64,000 nucleotides of DNA from CAVXFS01 sp963761115 (GTDB lineage Bacteria; Pseudomonadota; Gammaproteobacteria; Burkholderiales; Gallionellaceae). Made by a program: the position numbers and the translations under genes. The stretch spans positions 620,001 to 684,000 of the forward strand of contig CAVXFS010000004.1 in the NCBI GenBank assembly GCA_963761115.1, read 5' to 3'. The notes under the pieces are model-generated. The model worked only from the letters and a program-made list of their open reading frames with translations, searched no databases and was not told the origin of the DNA. Within the stretch, counting starts at the first letter, position 1. Each line of letters starts with the position of its first letter. Of this stretch, positions 62,725 through 64,000 are shown piece after piece.

Positions 62725-62800
62725 TGGTGCCCCGAACACGAATCGAACGTGTGGCCTACCCCTTAGGAGGGGGTCGCTCTATCCACTGAGCTACCGGGGC
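62725..62800 (-). tRNA. tRNA-Arg (anticodon CCU)
   Basis: On the minus strand this 76-base gene folds as a full cloverleaf. The acceptor GCCCCGG pairs with TCGGGGC (one G-U), the D arm is GCTC/GAGC, the anticodon stem is ACCCC/GGGGT with loop CTCCTAA (anticodon CCT in DNA), and the T arm is ACACG/CGTGT with TTCGATT. The 3' CCA is encoded. It reads AGG codons. A tRNA gene next to a glycan island is a common insertion point, but I see no integrase. Confidence 0.95.
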
Positions 62801-62809
62801 GAGGCGCGC

Positions 62810-62815
62810 ATTCTA
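62810..62815 (-). promoter_or_regulatory. -10 box of the tRNA-Arg promoter
   Basis: On the minus strand TAGAAT is followed by the GC-rich discriminator GCGCGCC and the tRNA starts nine bases after the box. This is the arrangement of stringently controlled stable RNA promoters. A clear -35 is not visible. Confidence 0.55.
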
Positions 62816-62871
62816 ACGTATATTGATATCGATTTCCCATGTCGCGGCGCGACTGTTCGTTGTCAATGGAG

Positions 62872-64000
62872 TCATGCGCGAGGCGGGAACAAGACCCTGA
62901 CATTCAGTCCGCCCAGCCTGGCATGGCCGAAACTGACGGTGGCGTGATGAATTTCTGCAATGCGCTGCACAATGGACAAACCCAGGCCGACCCCATCCGA
63001 TCTCGATGAATCGATGCGGTTGAATCGCCTGCCCAATGCATCAAGCTGCTCGTTGGCAACCCCGATGCCGCTGTCGGCGATGTCCAGTTCGACCTGTTTC
63101 TCCTCACCCACCACCCGTAACCCTGCTTCAACTCGACCACCTTGCGGCGTATAGCGGATCGCATTGTCCAGCAGGTTGCGTAACAGGATGCGCAACATGT
63201 CGGGTGAAGCGGAAATGAGCGGATTGGCTTGTGCCGAGAAACCGATCTCGATGCCCTTGGCGAGAGCATCGCCAGCCACGTCCGCGCAGCAAGCCTCGAT
63301 CAACCCGGAGATGTCCACCGGTTCCAGGCTGGGTGATGAAGTCTGTTCGTCGAGGCGTGACAGGGTGAGCAATTGATCGACCAGATGTGCCATGCGCTCG
63401 GTGCCCAGAAACGCCTTGGCCAGCGATTCCTTGCGCTCGGGTTCATTATTTGACAACTGTGCGGCCTGGATTTGCGCCTGCATCGCCGCGAGCGGTGTGC
63501 GCAGTTCATGCGAAGCATCCGCAGAGAATCGCCGCTCGTTTTCCATCGTTCTGGCAATTCGAGCGAGCAATCCGTTCAACGCCTCCACCACGGGCAGAAT
63601 TTCCTCGGGCGCATCCAGCACCGATACCGGGCTGAGTTGGTCCGGACTGAGATCGCGCAAGGAGTCGGCGAGCTTGCGCAACGAGCGCAGCCCAAAACGG
63701 ATCGCGATCATCGACATGATCACCAGCACGGGCAGGCCGAACAAAAAAGGCGCGACATTGTGCTGGGCTACCTCTTGCGCCATGCTGGTGCGCGCTTCGT
63801 CCTCCTGGCCGACCAGGACATCAAGGTTGCGCTCCTTGTCCTGCTGGTGGAAATAGCGCCAGTTGCGGCCATGCCACTGCCCGTTGCTGAATCCGTCAGC
63901 TGCCATTTGAGCCGGTTCCATACCCAATTTGTTATCGGACCTCAACAATAGATGCGGGTAATCCTCCTTGGTGTCCCATACCTGGTACGCGAGCATTTGC
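62872..64000 (-). CDS. Sensor histidine kinase, N-terminus outside the window
   Basis: The visible part has 376 residues and continues past base 64000, so the first membrane helix is missing. It shows the end of a periplasmic domain, one helix (NVAPFLFGLPVLVIMSMIAI), a HAMP-like linker, the H-box FSADASHELRTPLAAMQ with the phospho-His, the N-box LLRNLLDNAIRYTP, and G-boxes DIADSGIGV and GVGLGLSIV. The layout is like QseC/PmrB in the OmpR-type systems. Its response regulator would lie upstream, beyond the right edge, as is usual. The C-terminus ends next to the tRNA gene. Confidence 0.9.
   Translation of the reverse strand, partial: QMLAYQVWDTKEDYPHLLLRSDNKLGMEPAQMAADGFSNGQWHGRNWRYFHQQDKERNLDVLVGQEDEARTSMAQEVAQHNVAPFLFGLPVLVIMSMIAIRFGLRSLRKLADSLRDLSPDQLSPVSVLDAPEEILPVVEALNGLLARIARTMENERRFSADASHELRTPLAAMQAQIQAAQLSNNEPERKESLAKAFLGTERMAHLVDQLLTLSRLDEQTSSPSLEPVDISGLIEACCADVAGDALAKGIEIGFSAQANPLISASPDMLRILLRNLLDNAIRYTPQGGRVEAGLRVVGEEKQVELDIADSGIGVANEQLDALGRRFNRIDSSRSDGVGLGLSIVQRIAEIHHATVSFGHARLGGLNVRVLFPPRA

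Noticed and set aside
62725..62800. tRNA-Arg considered as an integration site for a genomic island
   Set aside because: No integrase gene and no direct repeat of the tRNA 3' end were seen within the window.

Overview
The window looks like a chromosomal stretch from a beta-proteobacterium with a chemolithotrophic, microaerobic life style. The gene style fits Nitrosomonadales-type iron or sulfur oxidisers such as Gallionellaceae or Sulfuricellaceae. The evidence is two different [NiFe]-hydrogenases, a cytochrome bd oxidase with a CydP-type small subunit, a sulfide:quinone oxidoreductase-like flavoprotein, two cytochrome c4-like proteins, a phosphofructokinase with a PKTIDND motif, and several c-di-GMP proteins. 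The taxon is inferred from gene content; there is no rRNA in the window to confirm it.

Layout. 0-3 kb: 3' part of a large transglutaminase/DUF2126 protein, with one frameshift. 3-7 kb: small hypothetical genes, a GT87-like membrane glycosyltransferase, phosphofructokinase and a small lipoprotein. 7-13 kb: a response regulator with a degenerate GGDEF domain, a CcoG-like polyferredoxin and a five-PAS GGDEF-EAL protein. 13-20 kb: an MFS transporter, then hoxFUYHW, a group 3d NAD-linked bidirectional hydrogenase with its protease. 20-24 kb: an unknown exported protein and a coupled pair encoding a sulfatase-modifying-factor-like and a phosphodiester-glycosidase-like exported protein. 24-28.5 kb: cydP-cydA-cydB-cydX, an SQR-like gene and a 54-residue protein, closed by a strong terminator. 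28.5-36 kb: hypC, a hydrogenase protease, a HupH-domain protein, then hynS-isp1-isp2-orfX-hynL (group 1e, Isp-type uptake hydrogenase) and hupE. isp1, isp2 and orfX carry about seven single-base frame breaks, while hynS and hynL are intact. Related GC-rich palindromic repeats lie on both sides of the hyn operon.

36-41 kb: a tight operon of a PqqD-like protein, an HPr-kinase-like ATPase, two GT2 glycosyltransferases and an NTP_transf_5-like nucleotidyltransferase. A small membrane protein with a Ser/Thr/Glu-rich tail precedes it. The set resembles the tailoring half (B1, K, N) of kinase-bearing lasso peptide clusters, but no cyclase or leader protease is present. This is my best candidate for an undescribed system. 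41-48 kb: an ADP-forming acyl-CoA synthetase/GNAT protein, an AhpD-like fragment, two tandem c4-like cytochromes and a histone-deacetylase-family protein. 48-54 kb: a GT4 glycosyltransferase, then on the minus strand a transglutaminase / circularly permuted ATP-grasp-alpha-E / transglutaminase operon, a predicted but biochemically unresolved amide-ligase system. 54-64 kb: a Ser/Thr kinase-membrane-GGDEF fusion, a sulfotransferase, three GT-C-type membrane glycosyltransferases (one with Sel1 repeats), tRNA-Arg(CCU), and a sensor histidine kinase that runs off the right edge.

Together the energy genes suggest that H2 is oxidised both to NADH (Hox) and into the membrane (Hyn-Isp), with sulfide-type electrons entering the quinone pool by the SQR-like protein and leaving through cytochrome bd. 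The only accessory genes here are hypC, two proteases, a HupH-domain gene and hupE. hypA, hypB and hypD-F must lie elsewhere if the hydrogenases are functional.
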